Source of the DNA: Mycobacterium sp. 4858
GTDB lineage: Bacteria; Actinomycetota; Actinomycetes; Mycobacteriales; Mycobacteriaceae
Assembly: GCF_900240975.1 (NCBI RefSeq)
Contig: NZ_LT968776.1
Span: 682,001-746,000, forward strand
Direction: 5' to 3'
Length of the DNA stretch: 64,000 nt
Shown one piece after another: positions 9,209 to 17,027 of this stretch. How positions within the stretch are numbered: the first letter of the stretch is position 1; every line of letters starts with the position of its first letter. The notes below the pieces were generated by a model that saw only the letters and a list, made by a program, of their open reading frames with translations, did no database searches and was not told the origin of the DNA. Both the position numbers and the translations under genes were made by a program.

Positions 9209-9972
9209 TGCGGACCCGTGTAGTAGACGGCCGTCGCCACGATGTTGATGACGAACAGCGCGACGAACGAGTAGACGACGGTTTCGTTGACGGCGTTGCC
9301 GACGCCCTGCGGGCCGCCGCCGACGGAAATGCCCTTGTAGCAAGCGATCAGAGCGGCCGCCATCCCGAACAGTGCGCCTTTGACCAGGCCGAGGATGAGG
9401 TCGGGCAGGTGGGTGAGCAGTGTCAGACCCGCGGCGAAGGCGCCCGGGGTGACGTGCTGCACGAAGACCGAGAAGACGAACGACCCGGCCATGCCCACCA
9501 GGGTGACCAGCGACACCAGGGACACCGCGACGACGGTGGCCGCCAGCACCCGCGGCGCGGCGAGTCGGCGAACCGGGTCGACGCCCATCACGCGTAGCGC
9601 GTCGAGTTCGTCGTGGATGGCACGCGCGCCGAGGTCGGCGCACATCGCCGTGGCCCCGGTGCCGGCGACCACGAGAACGGTCACCACCGGCCCGATCTGG
9701 GTGACCGAGGCGGTCGCGGCGCCCGTGCCCGAGAAGTCGGCCGCCCCGAATTCGACCAACAGGATGTTCATGGTGAACACGACGAGAACGGTGAACGGGA
9801 TCGTCAGCAACAGCGTCGGAATGATGGACACCCGGGCCACGAACCAGGTTTGCAATAGAAACTCGCGCCACGGAAAGGGCAGCTTGAACATCGCCACGAA
9901 TGTGTCGAGCGACATGGCGAAGAAATCGCCGACCGATCGCAGGGGTTTGGTGACGGACTCTGAGGAAATCAC
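9205..9972 (-). CDS. YrbE-type (MlaE-like) permease, first copy
   Basis: This 255-residue membrane protein of the MlaE/YrbE family carries the conserved loop GATAMCADLGARAIHDELDAL (about 105-125), the counterpart of the same loop in yrbEB. GTG 9972 is preceded by GGAGGGG eight bases away. This is the first gene of the mce operon proper. The 186-base gap upstream separates it from the DUF732/CAP genes, so its promoter probably lies there. It would pair with yrbEB to form the inner-membrane channel of the lipid importer. Confidence 0.93.
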   Translation of the reverse strand: MISSESVTKPLRSVGDFFAMSLDTFVAMFKLPFPWREFLLQTWFVARVSIIPTLLLTIPFTVLVVFTMNILLVEFGAADFSGTGAATASVTQIGPVVTVLVVAGTGATAMCADLGARAIHDELDALRVMGVDPVRRLAAPRVLAATVVAVSLVSLVTLVGMAGSFVFSVFVQHVTPGAFAAGLTLLTHLPDLILGLVKGALFGMAAALIACYKGISVGGGPQGVGNAVNETVVYSFVALFVINIVATAVYYTGPQ

Positions 9973-10158
9973 CGCAAACCCCTCCTGCGGCCCGGAAATA
10001 TGGCCGTTGTCACGACGTCCGTATGCCTACCGTGGGGTCGCTTGTGCGGAAGCGTACGACGAGCGCCCAATCCGCGAAGGCGAATTCGCGATGTTTGCCG
10101 CCCGGGCGCCAAACGCACTCGGCGTGAATGCGATTCATATTCCGGTGTCGTCATAACG

Positions 10159-10506
10159 TCACGGCCCGGGCGGAACGTATCCGGCAGCCGATTGTCGTAA
10201 CTGCCAGATCTGCGCCGGGCACAATTCACCGACGGCCTGGCTGATCAGATACGACGCCTGATATTCGTCGGAGTTGCCGAAGTCCCCTTTGACCTCCGCC
10301 ATGATCTGCGCATAGCGCTCCCCCGCCCGCACCTTGTCGCAAATGCCGTCCCCGTACGCCAGGGCGGCGTCGGCATTGGCAAAGTGGTAGCCCGGGCGCA
10401 CGGTCACGTTGACGAGGTAGGCCACCGCATCCGCCCGCGCGGGGGGCGGCCCGGCGCACAGTAGGACGGCCGCCGCGGCCGGACCGGTCAGCCGACGAAG
10501 ATTCAT
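10159..10506 (-). CDS. DUF732 family secreted protein
   Basis: This 115-residue protein has a signal peptide (RRLTGPAAAAVLLCAGPPPARADA, cleavage near residue 26) followed by a small helical domain with two cysteines (GICDKVRAG and ELCPAQIW), the normal layout of mycobacterial DUF732. The function of this family is not established; the cysteines probably form a disulfide outside the cell. The ATG overlaps the stop of the upstream CAP-domain gene, so the two are co-translated. It lies just upstream of the mce operon on the same strand and may be co-expressed with it. Confidence 0.85.
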   Translation of the reverse strand: MNLRRLTGPAAAAVLLCAGPPPARADAVAYLVNVTVRPGYHFANADAALAYGDGICDKVRAGERYAQIMAEVKGDFGNSDEYQASYLISQAVGELCPAQIWQLRQSAAGYVPPGP

Positions 10507-11012
10507 CCCGGCGCCCGAGCGCCGGGTGCGCCGTACATCGCGACGACGACGCTGCGGTCCAGGCTGTTCTCCGACCACACCCCCATCTGCGTGAAGGCAC
10601 AATTCCGCATGACCGCCAGGTAGGCCGGGTTGGAGAACCACTGGTTGATCACCTCGAGCCCGCTGATCGCCAGCGCCGGGTTGATCGCCACGGTCTCGGC
10701 GACGCCGCCCCTGTAACCCGCGCCATTCGCCCGGTCCTGCGGCGTCGATCCGTCGGAACCGATGTCGCCGTCGAGCGCGCGGTTGGCGAGCACATCGTCG
10801 GTGTGCCACTGCGCGGCAAGCTGCAGCTGCGGATTGATCTGCACGTCGTTGGTGCAGCCGGCATTGTGCTGGACCGTGTAGACATTGGCGACGACTCCGT
10901 CGTTGAGCCGCTTGTTGTCCGCATCCGCGACCGGTGTGCGGGCGAGTACCGCGCCGGCCAGTAGACCGGCCAGCATCGGCGTGCAGCAACAGATGGCGTC
11001 GCGCAGTTTCAT
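10503..11012 (-). CDS. Secreted CAP (SCP-like) domain protein
   Basis: This 169-residue protein has a hydrophobic leader containing three cysteines (ICCCTPMLAGLLAGAVLA), then a CAP/SCP-like domain with two later cysteines (NAGCTNDV and MRNCAFTQ) and the typical LQLAAQWHTDDVLAN and GVAETVAI segments. CAP proteins are secreted and bind lipids or cell-wall material in other organisms; the ligand here is unknown. I chose ATG 11012 because it forms an ATGA overlap with the SpoIIAA-like gene and begins directly before the signal sequence. The longer upstream frame lacks a leader-like start. Confidence 0.82.
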   Translation of the reverse strand: MKLRDAICCCTPMLAGLLAGAVLARTPVADADNKRLNDGVVANVYTVQHNAGCTNDVQINPQLQLAAQWHTDDVLANRALDGDIGSDGSTPQDRANGAGYRGGVAETVAINPALAISGLEVINQWFSNPAYLAVMRNCAFTQMGVWSENSLDRSVVVAMYGAPGARAPG

Positions 11013-11404
11013 GCCGCCCCGCAACCACCCTCGGGTTCGGAAACCCAATGGCGCGCTTTTTCGGCCTCCGCATTCGAAAAGGTTCGGTACCGCCCGGGCC
11101 ACAAGAATCCGAAAAGTTCGCTCAGTTTCGCCACATGCCTCACCCATGCTGCGTCACTGACGACGGCGCACCGATCCCAGTCGAAGTAGTGGTCCACTCC
11201 GAACCTCGAATCCGCCCACACCGCACTTGGCCCGAGAAAGGTTAAATCCGACGCGATTTCGCAATAGATCCGGACCTTCTTGTGCCGGGTCAGTTTGTCT
11301 TCGAAGGCGGGTATCAGCACCTCGTCGTAATCGGATTTGGTCACGTGCCCATGAATCGCGAATGCGGCCACGTCGTCGGGAAAGCCGTGAAGCATCTCGA
11401 TCAC
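11009..11404 (-). CDS. SpoIIAA-like / STAS-SEC14 domain protein
   Basis: This 131-residue soluble protein has the SpoIIAA-like fold pattern: MIEMLHGFPDDVAAFAIHGHVTKSDY at the start, VRIYCEIAS in the middle, and a C-terminal FSNAEAEKARHWV helix. Proteins of this group are small, often encoded alone, and their role is poorly known; binding of a hydrophobic ligand has been proposed for relatives. GTG 11404 has an AGGAGG ribosome-binding site. It heads a three-gene coupled set with the CAP and DUF732 genes. Confidence 0.8.
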   Translation of the reverse strand: MIEMLHGFPDDVAAFAIHGHVTKSDYDEVLIPAFEDKLTRHKKVRIYCEIASDLTFLGPSAVWADSRFGVDHYFDWDRCAVVSDAAWVRHVAKLSELFGFLWPGRYRTFSNAEAEKARHWVSEPEGGCGAA

Positions 11405-11555
11405 GGTGCCTCCTGAAACAAAACGCGATCTTCGTCGGTCCGGTCATCGTCTCCGCGCCGCGTGCGGGCGGCCTAGGGGCCAAAGTCATCGGAAGATGCG
11501 ACCGGTGGCCGTTAACTCGAGGACCCGCCGGGCCGCGGCGCGCCGGGCCGAAAGC

Positions 11556-11586
11556 TTGTTTCAGGGCCCCGCCGCGGTCCTAAAAT
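11556..11586 (+). promoter_or_regulatory. Probable leaderless promoter of the Hsp70-like gene
   Basis: TTGTTT (11556-11561) and TAAAAT (11581-11586) are separated by 19 bases. The -10 ends six bases before ATG 11593, so transcription should begin at or next to the start codon, giving a leaderless mRNA. Confidence 0.55.
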
Positions 11587-11592
11587 TGCGCG

Positions 11593-13122
11593 ATGAGGGT
11601 CGGCATCGACTTTGGCACCACACACACCGTCGTCGCGGCCGTCGACCGGGGCAACTACCCCGTCGTCTCCTTTGATGGGGTGGACGCGTGGCCGTCCGTG
11701 GTGGCGGCCAACGCCGACGGGGAGCTGCGGTTCGGCGCGGAGGCCGCCGCCGTCCGGCACGACCCCGGCTGGTCGGTGTTGCGGTCGTTCAAACGTCTGC
11801 TCAACGAGGCCGGGCCCCAGACCGAGGTGAGCCTGGCCGGCCGCAGCCATCGACTGGCCGACCTGCTCACCGGCTTCCTGGCGCAGCTGAAGAGCGACCT
11901 GTTGCGTCACTCCAACGCCAGCCTCGCCCAGGGGGAAGCCATCGAGGCCGCGATCAGCGTGCCGGCCAACGCCTCGAGCGCGCAGCGGCTGCTGACGCTG
12001 GACGCGTTCGTCGCGGCGGGCTTCCACGTCGTCGCGCTGCTCAACGAGCCGTCCGCGGCGAGCCTCGAGTACGCGCACCGGTACCGCTCCACCATCACCG
12101 CCAAGCGGGAGTACGTCCTCATCTACGACCTGGGCGGGGGCACCTTCGACGCCTCGCTGCTCAAGATGACCGGGCACGCGAACGAGGTCGTCGTCAGTGA
12201 AGGCATTCAGCGCCTCGGCGGTGACGACTTCGACGAGGCGATCGTCGAACTCGTGCTGGCCCGCTCGCAGCTGTCCGGCGTGGACGCCGCCGCCCGCGAT
12301 CTGCTGCGGGAGGAGTGCGCCGCGCGTAAGGAGGCCGTCGGGCCGCAGACGCGCCGCTTCCTGGTGGACCTCACCGGGGTCGACGGGACCGACCGGCCCC
12401 CGTTCTCCTGTCCGATCGACGACGTCTACGCGGTCTGCGCGCCGCTCGTCGACAAGACGATGCAATTGCTCGACCGCGTGCTGCACAACCCGGCCGCCGG
12501 CGGCCGCGACGTGACGTGGTCGGAGGTGGCCGGCATCTACGTCGTGGGCGGCGCCGGCAGCTTCCCGCTCGTCTCCCGGATGCTGCGCACCACCTTCGGT
12601 GACAAGCGGGTGAAGCGCTCGCCGCACCCGTTTGCGGCCACCGCCATCGGGCTGGCCGTCTTCCTCGACAAGGAATCCGATTTTGCGCTCTCCGAACGCT
12701 TCTCGCGCAACTTCGGGGTCTTCCGCGAGGCCGAGGCGGGTGCCGACGTCGTCTTCGACCCGATCGTGTGCAAGGACGTCGCCCTGCCCGCCGACGGACA
12801 CACCCCGCTGGTGGTCAGGCGGACCTACCGCGCGGCGCACAACATCGGCCACTTCCGCTTCGTGGAGTGCAGCCGCCTGGTCAACGGGCGGCCCGACGGC
12901 GACGTCACGCCCTATGACCCGGTCCTCTTCCCCTTCGACCCGGCCCTGCGCGATCGCGACGACCTCGGGCGCCAGCCGGTCGGCCGGTGGCGGGACGGCC
13001 CCGACGTCGAGGAGCGCTACGTCATCGCCCCCAGCGGGGCGGTGGAAGTGACCCTGACGACGCAGCCGGCCGGATTCAAGCGCACCTTCCGCCTGGAGCG
13101 CCGCGCCTCCGCGAGCGCGTGA
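11593..13122 (+). CDS. Hsp70-family (DnaK-like) protein
   Basis: This 509-residue protein has the actin-like ATPase fold of Hsp70. The phosphate-1 motif DFGTTHTVV is at residues 6-14, NEPSAASLEYA at about 151-161, the phosphate-2 motif YDLGGGTFDASL at about 178-189, and VVGGAGSFPLV marks the adenosine motif near 317. It is shorter than DnaK (over 600 residues): a short region follows the ATPase domain and there is no typical substrate-binding lid or acidic tail. It is therefore a diverged Hsp70 whose client is unknown, not the housekeeping chaperone. No grpE or dnaJ is nearby. The nitroreductase follows eight bases later and may be co-transcribed. Confidence 0.88.
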   Translation: MRVGIDFGTTHTVVAAVDRGNYPVVSFDGVDAWPSVVAANADGELRFGAEAAAVRHDPGWSVLRSFKRLLNEAGPQTEVSLAGRSHRLADLLTGFLAQLKSDLLRHSNASLAQGEAIEAAISVPANASSAQRLLTLDAFVAAGFHVVALLNEPSAASLEYAHRYRSTITAKREYVLIYDLGGGTFDASLLKMTGHANEVVVSEGIQRLGGDDFDEAIVELVLARSQLSGVDAAARDLLREECAARKEAVGPQTRRFLVDLTGVDGTDRPPFSCPIDDVYAVCAPLVDKTMQLLDRVLHNPAAGGRDVTWSEVAGIYVVGGAGSFPLVSRMLRTTFGDKRVKRSPHPFAATAIGLAVFLDKESDFALSERFSRNFGVFREAEAGADVVFDPIVCKDVALPADGHTPLVVRRTYRAAHNIGHFRFVECSRLVNGRPDGDVTPYDPVLFPFDPALRDRDDLGRQPVGRWRDGPDVEERYVIAPSGAVEVTLTTQPAGFKRTFRLERRASASA

Positions 13123-13130
13123 CGCGGCCT

Positions 13131-13796
13131 ATGGAGCTCTATGACGTGATGCGAACGACGTTCGCGGCGCGCGAATTCACCGACGACCCGGTGCCCGACG
13201 AGGTGCTGGGGCGCATCTTCGACAACGCCCGGTTCGCGCCGAGCGGCGGCAACCGGCAGGGCGCCCACATCACGGTGGTGCGCGACCCCGACACCCGGCG
13301 CGCGCTCGCCGAGCTGGGTACGGCCGCGGCGCGCCGCTACTTCGCTCAGCTGCAGGCGGGCGAGAACCCTTGGAACCCAATTTATCCCAGCGGCGTGCCG
13401 CAGGACGTCATCGACCGAACGGAGATCCCCGACACCTTCGTGGCGCCCATCGCGAAAGCGCCCGTGGTCCTTGTGGTTTCCGTCGACCTGAGCGTCGTGG
13501 CCTCGATCGATCAGGATCTGGACCGCGTCGGCCTGGCCGGCGGCGCATCGGTGTACCCGCTGGTCTGGAACATCCTGCTGGCGGCCCGCGGCGAGGGTTA
13601 CGGCGGCACCATCACGACCATGGCCATCGCGGCCGAGGACCGGGTCCGGCGCCTGCTGGGCATCCCGGACCTGCACGCGGTCGCCGCGGTTGTGCCCCTT
13701 GGAAAACCGGTGCGCCAGCCGACCAGGCTGCGCCGCAGGCCGGTCGCCGAATTCGTCACCCGCGACCGCTTCGACGGCCCTGAGTTCGAGGGCTGA
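13131..13796 (+). CDS. Nitroreductase-family FMN oxidoreductase
   Basis: This 221-residue protein begins with MELYDVMRTTFAAREFTDDP and RFAPSGGNRQGAHI, the classic FMN-binding N-terminus of nitroreductase-family enzymes (Arg near 14 and the S-G-G-N-R segment). A C-terminal GEGYGGTITTMAIA followed by IPDLHAVAAVVPLGKP is also typical. Such enzymes use NAD(P)H or sometimes F420H2 to reduce nitro groups, quinones or related substrates; the natural substrate is not known. ATG 13131 is used. A GTG at 13119 overlapping the Hsp70 stop is an alternative and would add four residues. Confidence 0.85.
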   Translation: MELYDVMRTTFAAREFTDDPVPDEVLGRIFDNARFAPSGGNRQGAHITVVRDPDTRRALAELGTAAARRYFAQLQAGENPWNPIYPSGVPQDVIDRTEIPDTFVAPIAKAPVVLVVSVDLSVVASIDQDLDRVGLAGGASVYPLVWNILLAARGEGYGGTITTMAIAAEDRVRRLLGIPDLHAVAAVVPLGKPVRQPTRLRRRPVAEFVTRDRFDGPEFEG

Positions 13797-13822
13797 GGAC
13801 CGCCGCCCGGGCGGGTCCGCTC

Positions 13823-14287
13823 TTATTCGATGACATCGGCATAGATGTCCAGGAGGCGGAACCTCGTCGCATCGAGATACTCTCCGAGAACCGCGATCAC
13901 ACGTTTCTGCAGCTCGTACCCGAGTTCGTGGTCCTCTTCGCATTTGTCGCGCAGGCACTTGCCGTCGAAACCGATGGCGCGCGTCGTCTCAACGGCGCGC
14001 CCGTCGAACCGCCAGTTGTACGGCGGCACCAACCACGACCATCCAAGGATGTCTCCGCCTCCGAGCGTCTGCACCGTCAAGCTGCCACGTCCCAGAACGG
14101 GGGTTTCGAGCGCGATCCTGCCTTCGCGGATGAGGTAGAAGCTGTCAGCGGGGTGGCCCTCGCGGAAGATCAACTCACCCGCGGTGAAGCGCAGGTTTGC
14201 CGCACAACCGACCGCCAACTGCAAATAGCGCGGGTCCATCCCGCGGAAGAACGGGTGTCTGGCCAGAACGCCTTCTAGCGTCCGCAC
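13823..14287 (-). CDS. Stand-alone cyclic-nucleotide-binding domain protein
   Basis: This 154-residue protein consists almost only of a CNB/Crp-type domain: HPFFRGMDPRYLQL, FTAGELIFREGHPADSFYLI and a glycine-rich turn GGGDILGWSWLV. The C-terminal part is a helix with no recognisable DNA-binding helix-turn-helix, so it is unlikely to be a Crp-type repressor. The phosphate-binding cassette is altered: the segment after GWSW is LVPPYNWRF rather than the usual R-S/T-A-x-V, so cAMP binding is uncertain. It could act as a small sensory adaptor. GTG 14287 has a GAAGGAA ribosome-binding site. Confidence 0.82.
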   Translation of the reverse strand: MRTLEGVLARHPFFRGMDPRYLQLAVGCAANLRFTAGELIFREGHPADSFYLIREGRIALETPVLGRGSLTVQTLGGGDILGWSWLVPPYNWRFDGRAVETTRAIGFDGKCLRDKCEEDHELGYELQKRVIAVLGEYLDATRFRLLDIYADVIE

Positions 14288-14423
14288 TGCCTGTTTCCTT
14301 CACCGGTGCCGATCAATTGCTTGAGACCGACGATAGTTGATGAGGAAGGCCCATGTTCGGCGATCGAAGAGAAGAATTGCCGCGGCGTAGCCCTGCACTG
14401 CGTCTCGGCGAGAAGGAGCCCGC

Positions 14424-15254
14424 ATGTCCACTTGGCTGATCACCGGATGCTCGACCGGGCTTGGGCGCGCGCTCGCCGAATCCGTCGCCGGGGCCGGTCA
14501 CAACGTCGTCGTCACCGCACGTGACGTCGAGAAGGTCACCGACCTGGTGTCGGTCGCGCCCGAGCGGGTGCTCGCGGCCGCCCTCGACGTCACCGACCCC
14601 GCACAGGTCGCCTCGGCCGTGCGGCAGGCCCACAACCGGTTCGGCCACGTCGACGTACTGGTGAACAATGCGGGTTACGGTTACCGCGCCGCGGTCGAGG
14701 AGGGCGACGACGCCGACGTGCGCGCCCTGTTCGAGACGCACTTCTTCGGCACCGTCGCGATGATCAAGGCGGTCCTGCCCGGAATGCGGGCACGCCGCAG
14801 CGGCGCGATCGTGAACATCTCCTCGATCGGCGCAACGGTGACACCGGTGGGATCCGGTTACTACGCCGCGGCCAAGGCCGCCATCGAGGGCATGAGCGGC
14901 GCGCTGCGCGGTGAGCTTGCCCCGCTGGGCATCTCGGTGACCATCGTCGAGCCCGGTGCGTTCCGCACCGATTTCGCCGGGCGCTCGCTCGTCCAGTCGG
15001 CCACGGTCATCGACGACTACGCGGCCACCGCCGGGAAACGGCGCAAGGAAAACGACACCATGCACGGCAACCAGGCCGGCGACCCGGCCAAGGCGGCCAC
15101 CGCCATCATTGCGGCGGTCGAGTCGCCCGAGCCCCCGGGGTTCCTACTGCTCGGCCCGGACGCCCTGGCCATCTACCGCCACGTTGCGGACGCGCGCGCC
15201 ACCGAGATCGCGAAGTGGGAAGAGCTGACGAGCGGCACTAACTTCGGGCCGTAA
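14424..15254 (+). CDS. SDR-family oxidoreductase
   Basis: This 276-residue short-chain dehydrogenase/reductase has the cofactor motif TGCSTGLG at residues 8-15, NNAGYG at about 76, the catalytic Ser in NISSIGA, and Tyr-Lys in GYYAAAKAAIEG (YxxxK). The overall size and the PGAFRTDF segment after the catalytic helix fit the classical SDR subgroup that uses NAD(P)H. The substrate is unknown. AAGGAG upstream supports ATG 14424. The last codons overlap, on the opposite strand, the tail of an acyl-CoA synthetase relic. Confidence 0.9.
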   Translation: MSTWLITGCSTGLGRALAESVAGAGHNVVVTARDVEKVTDLVSVAPERVLAAALDVTDPAQVASAVRQAHNRFGHVDVLVNNAGYGYRAAVEEGDDADVRALFETHFFGTVAMIKAVLPGMRARRSGAIVNISSIGATVTPVGSGYYAAAKAAIEGMSGALRGELAPLGISVTIVEPGAFRTDFAGRSLVQSATVIDDYAATAGKRRKENDTMHGNQAGDPAKAATAIIAAVESPEPPGFLLLGPDALAIYRHVADARATEIAKWEELTSGTNFGP

Positions 15255-15350
15255 CCGCCTGCCGCAGCTTGTGTTTGGCGAGCTTGCCGGTCGGGGTCCG
15301 GGGCAGGTCGTCGACGAACTCGACCGAACGCGTAAACGGCCGGGTACATC
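15238..15350 (-). pseudogene. C-terminal relic of an acyl-CoA synthetase (AMP-ligase)
   Basis: Reading the minus strand gives TRSVEFVDDLPRTPTGKLAK followed by HKLRQ and, a few codons on, a TAG at 15238-15240. The PRTPTGK motif with its lysine is the C-terminal catalytic signature of acyl-CoA synthetases (FadD/CaiC type). Only about 37 codons remain before the frame meets the stop of the aldehyde dehydrogenase gene, so the rest of the gene has been lost. It is a relic, not a functional gene. Confidence 0.75.
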
Positions 15351-15352
15351 GA

Positions 15353-16870
15353 TCAGGCCTCCGCGGGGGCGGACACGACGACGGCGTAGACCCGTTTGGC
15401 ACGGTCGTTGGTCATGTCGACGTGCACGAACTTCTGCTCGGTGTACTCGTCGAGGGCGCCGGGTCCCAGTTCCCGCCCCAGACCGCTCTGCTTCACACCG
15501 CCGAAGGGGAACATCGCGTTGACCATGTGCCAGTCGTTGATCCACACCGTGCCGGACTCCAATTCGCGCGCAATCGCCAACGCGCGTTCGTTGTCCGTGC
15601 TCCACACCCCCGCGGACAGTCCGTACTCGCTGTCGTTGGCGATCGCGACCGCGTCGGCGTCGTCCGCGCACTTGATCACCACGAGCACCGGCCCGAAGAT
15701 CTCCTCCCGCGCCACCCGCATGTCGTTGGTGGCCCCGGTCAGGATCGTCGGCGCGACCCAATGGCCATCGGCGAAGCGCGGTTCGGCGGGAACCGTGCCC
15801 TGGTAGGCGATCTTGCATCCCTCCTCCTGGCCGAGCGCGATGTATTTCTCCACCCGCGCCTTCTGTCTGGCCGATATCAGCGGGCCGACGTCGGTCGCCG
15901 GGTCCATCGGGTTGCCCACGACCAGGGTCGACGCGCGGGCTACCAGCCGTCGCACGAACTCGTCATGAATCGACTCGTGCAGCAACAACCTGGTCCCGGA
16001 CTCGCAGGCCTGACCACACATCAGCAGGAATCCGAACAGCGTGCCGTCCACCGCCAGGTCCAGATCGGCGTCGGCGCAGACGATGTTCGCGCCCTTGCCG
16101 CCCAACTCGAGGGTGACCCGCTTGACGTTGTCGGCGGCGGCGCGCATCACGGTCCTGCCGACTTCGGTGGAGCCGGTGAAGGCCACCTTGCGAACATCGG
16201 GGTGTTCGGCGAGCCGGGCGCCCACCACCGGGCCGGACCCGGTGACGACGTTCAGCACCCCAGCCGGCAACCCGACTTCGTCTGCCGCCCTGGCCAGTTC
16301 GAGCAGCGTCAGCGGCGTCTGGTCGTCGGGCTTGAGCACTATCGTGTTGCCCGCCGCCAGCGCCGGACCCAGCTTCCACACCGCCAGCAGCAACGGGAAG
16401 TTCCACGGCACGATGCCGGCGCAGACGCCCACCGGTTCGCGACGCAGCACCCCGGCGGCCAGCGTCGGCGCCTCGATCAGGGGGCCGGTTTCCTCGAACG
16501 CGTACGAGCGCGCCAACGAGGCGAAGTATTTCAGGTGGGCGATCGAGTAGCCCAGCAGGAACGCACCCGCGGACCGTGCGGTCGCACCGTTTTCGCGTAC
16601 CTGCAGGACGGTCAGTTCGTCGAGCCGCGCGGCGAGGTTGTCGGCGATCGCATCGAGGATGCGGGCGCGTTCGGCGGGCGGCGTCAGCCGCCAGACGCCG
16701 GAGGCATGTGCCGCCTTCGCCGCGGCGACGGCCTCGTCGGCCACGGTGCCGTCGCCCCGGGCAACGGTCGCGACCACTTCATCCGTCGCGGGATCGCGCA
16801 CCTCTACCCTGCTCGCGGTGTCACGCCAACGCCCGTCGATGTACATCGGATAGTGCGGAATGCCAGTCAT
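15353..16870 (-). CDS. NAD(P)-dependent aldehyde dehydrogenase
   Basis: This 505-residue protein is full-length for the ALDH superfamily. It has the NAD-binding segment GIVPWNFPLLLAVWKLGPAL, the general-base motif VTLELGGKGAN, and the catalytic cysteine in CGQACESGTRL (F-x4-GQ-x-C pattern). The C-terminal PFGGVKQSGLGRELG motif is complete. It should oxidise an aldehyde to a carboxylic acid. It lies just downstream of an alcohol dehydrogenase and a P450 on the same strand, so the three probably act in series on one substrate. The ribosome-binding site is GAGGA. Confidence 0.93.
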   Translation of the reverse strand: MTGIPHYPMYIDGRWRDTASRVEVRDPATDEVVATVARGDGTVADEAVAAAKAAHASGVWRLTPPAERARILDAIADNLAARLDELTVLQVRENGATARSAGAFLLGYSIAHLKYFASLARSYAFEETGPLIEAPTLAAGVLRREPVGVCAGIVPWNFPLLLAVWKLGPALAAGNTIVLKPDDQTPLTLLELARAADEVGLPAGVLNVVTGSGPVVGARLAEHPDVRKVAFTGSTEVGRTVMRAAADNVKRVTLELGGKGANIVCADADLDLAVDGTLFGFLLMCGQACESGTRLLLHESIHDEFVRRLVARASTLVVGNPMDPATDVGPLISARQKARVEKYIALGQEEGCKIAYQGTVPAEPRFADGHWVAPTILTGATNDMRVAREEIFGPVLVVIKCADDADAVAIANDSEYGLSAGVWSTDNERALAIARELESGTVWINDWHMVNAMFPFGGVKQSGLGRELGPGALDEYTEQKFVHVDMTNDRAKRVYAVVVSAPAEA

Positions 16871-16886
16871 GTCGTCCTCGCTCGTG

Positions 16887-17015
16887 TCATCGGATCCGTC
16901 GGCGCCATCGCGCGAAACTCCGCCATCGATCGGCGGCGTGGTGCGCGGCGCTGACCCCGGCCGGAATGCCGAGCGGGGCAGCGAAAATGACGACGAGGGT
17001 GATCAGGCTGATCAT
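16887..17015 (-). CDS. Possible 42-residue membrane peptide
   Basis: A short frame between the alcohol and aldehyde dehydrogenase genes would encode MISLITLVVIFAAPLGIPAG followed by a basic tail rich in Arg and Trp: one membrane helix with a positive C-terminus. No clear ribosome-binding site precedes the ATG, and the stretch has no other gene, so this is only a candidate. Confidence 0.3.
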   Translation of the reverse strand: MISLITLVVIFAAPLGIPAGVSAAHHAADRWRSFARWRRRIR

Positions 17016-17027
17016 CGGTGGCCCGGT

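Noticed and set aside
10080..10089. GCGAATTCGC palindrome upstream of yrbEA
   Set aside because: A short 10-base palindrome in GC-rich DNA, about 110 bases before the gene and without promoter context.
10503..11147. Longer version of the CAP-domain protein
   Set aside because: The extra residues read through the neighbouring gene's coding sequence and precede a normal signal peptide; ATG 11012 with an ATGA overlap is better.
11512..12852. Long antisense open frame across the Hsp70-like gene
   Set aside because: It is a codon-bias shadow of a strong coding gene on the plus strand with no recognisable motifs.
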